From positions 1 to 45,304 of the forward strand of contig NZ_PDNU01000044.1 in the NCBI RefSeq assembly GCF_002631185.1: a stretch of DNA of 45,304 nucleotides, written 5' to 3'. Below the pieces are notes generated by a model, which was not told the DNA's origin, did no database searches, and saw only the letters and a program-made list of their open reading frames with translations. Source of the DNA: Teichococcus rhizosphaerae. Lineage in GTDB: Bacteria; Pseudomonadota; Alphaproteobacteria; Acetobacterales; Acetobacteraceae. Positions 43,711 to 45,304 of this stretch are shown here, piece after piece; positions within the stretch are counted from its first letter, which is position 1; each line of letters starts with the position of its first letter. The position numbers and the translations under genes were made by a program.

Positions 43711-43962
43711 ATGTGGCACCTTCCGCAGCCTCAGGGCCTTTCGTAACTCCTGCCACTCGGCCACCAGGGCCGGCAACCTGCGGTACTGGGTCTGCAGGAA
43801 CTGGCGCAGCATCAGCAATGCAAAGAGCTGGGCCTGGGTGAGGTCGTGCCGGGAGATCCGGCTGCCATAGGCCGGAAAGCTTCGTCGCCCGACGGCCAGG
43901 ATCTCACATGCGATCCGCGCCGCCGATTTCATCATCCTGCGCATCGATGACCTCACACCCAA
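43711..43962 (-). pseudogene. Transposase N-terminal remnant
   Basis: About 84 residues resemble the start of a DDE transposase: 'RISRHDLTQAQLFALLMLRQFLQ', 'TQYRRLPALVAEW' and 'LRKALRLRKVPH', the pattern (tyr/his-T/S-Q-x-QL... F-x-T-x-YR... L-x-L-x-x-VPH) seen just before the catalytic core. Similarity stops abruptly after VPH, 14 bases from the ABC ATPase stop; the remaining frame runs antisense into that gene and is meaningless. No catalytic residues or terminal repeats remain. Confidence 0.65.
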
Positions 43963-44022
43963 GCCTCAGGTGCCTCCCCAGCGCCGCACCAGCCCAGAGA
44001 GCTTCAGCAGAGCATCGCCGGA

Positions 44023-45137
44023 TCAAGTTACGCACAGGACAGTCTCATCGGTCGCCAGGGCTATCAGCAACTTCGCCACGGCCTCCGGCTGCTCCTGCTG
44101 CACCCAATGCCCGCCCCTGGGATCAGGTGCAGGCCACAAAAATTGGTGCATGCTTCCTCCTGCATGCGTGCCAGGGCAAAAGGCGCCTGGTGGATGCCCC
44201 AGTCGCTGGCACCGGCCATGAAGAGGGTCGGTACCTCGATCCGCCTGCCGCTGAACAGGGTCAGGTCCGCCGCATTCGCTCCGCTCGTGCCGCAGCGGTA
44301 GGATTGCAGCCCGCCCGCGAAGCCCGTGCGGGAATACTCCGCGACATACACGGCCAGCTCTGCGTCGGTGAGCCAGGGTGCCTCGGTGGCCGGCATGTGA
44401 GGGGTCACCGCCTCCGGCATTGTCGCGTGCAGGGGCATGACATAGTAGTCCGGCATCTTTGCCAGTTCCTCCGCTGTCCAGCCACTCAACGGAAAGGGCT
44501 TGTTGCCGGGCCAGTCGGCGCTCTTGTGGTGGTAATAGGCGCGCAGGAAGGCATGGAGTCCCTGCGGCGGGCGGTCCATGTCCCCCGCCGCGCGGCGCTC
44601 GGCGTAATACCACTGATAGTGCTTACGCGGCACGTCCAGCATGGCAAGATCGGCATGCACGTCGCGCCCCGCGGGCGCCCCGAAGCGAGGAGGACCGGCA
44701 AAGGGCGCGCTCATCAGCGCTAGGCGCCGAAAGACATCGGGGCGAATCAGCGCGCACCAGGCTGCAACCGGGGAGCCGTAGTCGTGGCCGGCCAGCATAT
44801 GAACTTCCCCCAGATCCAGCGCCTGCACGAGCGCCAGCTGGTCGCGCACCATGTTCAGCATCTGGAAAGGCGCGAGCGGTTCGTCATAATCCGCGCTCCA
44901 TCCAGTGGTGCGCCCATAACCCCGCAGATCGGGGGCGATGACATGGAAGCCGGCAGCGGCCAGGGCCGGCATCACCTTGCGCCAGGAGAAAGCAAGTTCG
45001 GGAAAGCCGTGCAGCAGCAGAATGGCGGGCTGACCGGCGCTGCCGGCCTCTAGCAGATGCACGGACAGCCCGTTGACCCCCGCCAGGATGCGGCTGCGGA
45101 TGCCGGTGGGCAGCAGGGCAGGGTCAAGGGGTGTCAT
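44023..45137 (-). pseudogene. Alpha/beta hydrolase, epoxide-hydrolase-like, with a C-terminal frameshift
   Basis: A cytoplasmic alpha/beta hydrolase. Marks are the oxyanion motif 'LLHGFPELAFSWRK', the nucleophile elbow 'LAGHDYGSPVAAW' with Asp119, the form used by epoxide hydrolases and haloalkane dehalogenases, and 'APDLRGYGRT'. Near the end the first frame reads 'HLIPGAGIGCSRSS', whereas the expected 'GHWVQQEQPEAVAKLL', with the catalytic histidine, is in the next frame. One base missing in the run around 44108-44118 explains this exactly, and restoring it gives a normal 371-residue protein. The start at ATG 45137 has GGAAG upstream. It is broken in this sequence; a base-call error is possible because the site is a G/C run. 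Confidence 0.8.
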
Positions 45138-45273
45138 GCTGCAGGACTTCCATTGGTGAGTGGGGTTGTCTTCGCAATTCCCCCGCTATCAGGCAGCAGT
45201 TCTCTGTTGAAAGTAAATCGTCGGGAAATTGTCCGGAGACAGGAAGCGTGGGTCGTGTCCCATCGCGTGGTGT

Positions 45274-45288
45274 AGGAGCGGTGCTCCT
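45274..45288. repeat. Short hairpin at the window edge
   Basis: AGGAGC and GCTCCT form a perfect 6-base inverted repeat around GGT, followed by another GC-rich partial repeat that runs off the window. It may be a terminator of a gene to the right or the end of a mobile element; undecidable here. Confidence 0.3.
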
Positions 45289-45304
45289 CAGCGGGCTGAG
45301 CCGC

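Noticed and set aside
1-45304. CRISPR arrays, tRNA and rRNA genes
   Set aside because: No regular spaced repeats and no recognisable RNA gene were seen on either strand.

Overview
The window is very GC-rich, densely packed alphaproteobacterial DNA. The cbb3 oxidase genes, the ferric-type ABC importers and the codon bias suggest an Acetobacteraceae (Roseomonas-like) organism; this is an inference from gene content, not a placement. No tRNA, rRNA, CRISPR array or replication origin was seen.

Layout. (1) 1-4004: the 3' part of a branched-chain-type periplasmic binding protein, then a decayed iron-uptake locus on the minus strand. In it, a full-length TonB-dependent siderophore receptor is broken by a single in-frame TAA, followed by DUF3649-like and DUF3325-like pieces joined out of frame. 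A Fur-box-like site lies upstream of the receptor. (2) 4462-17862: a 13-gene carbohydrate cluster in three transcription units. They are a zinc-type dehydrogenase plus Gfo/Idh oxidoreductase (+), an inositol-phosphate synthase / histidine phosphatase / methyltransferase / glycosidase operon (-), and a seven-gene operon (+) of two epimerases, four glycosyltransferases and a UDP-glucuronate decarboxylase, in which every junction is a 4-base overlap. The glycosidase appears to be a circularly permuted TIM barrel. A T-rich motif (TTCTTTGTT) recurs upstream of the transcription units. This cluster is the best candidate for an undescribed system: probably a glycosylated, possibly methylated, inositol-containing saccharide. 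(3) 18042-25096: a lipoprotein, a small membrane protein, a beta-hydroxyacid dehydrogenase, an Mfd-like helicase that may be a second paralogue, and a 449-residue protein of unknown function. (4) 25331-32945: cbb3 oxidase genes ccoN-O-Q-P and fixH (-), with ccoS overlapping fixH tail to tail, and a divergent + strand group ending in the copper-ATPase ccoI. (5) 33093-43696: two complete ferric-type ABC importers in one run, with four substrate-binding proteins, three of them tandem paralogues. (6) 43711-45137: a transposase N-terminal remnant and a frameshifted epoxide-hydrolase-like gene.

How the parts work together. In region 2, Ino1 would supply inositol phosphate from glucose 6-phosphate and the histidine phosphatase could dephosphorylate it. 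The oxidoreductases and epimerases would tailor sugars, the decarboxylase would supply UDP-xylose, four glycosyltransferases would assemble the product, and the methyltransferase and glycosidase would decorate or trim it. Region 4 encodes a high-affinity terminal oxidase with its copper-delivery and assembly factors. Region 5 imports one or more small anionic or metal-complexed solutes. Both ends of the window carry recently broken genes.
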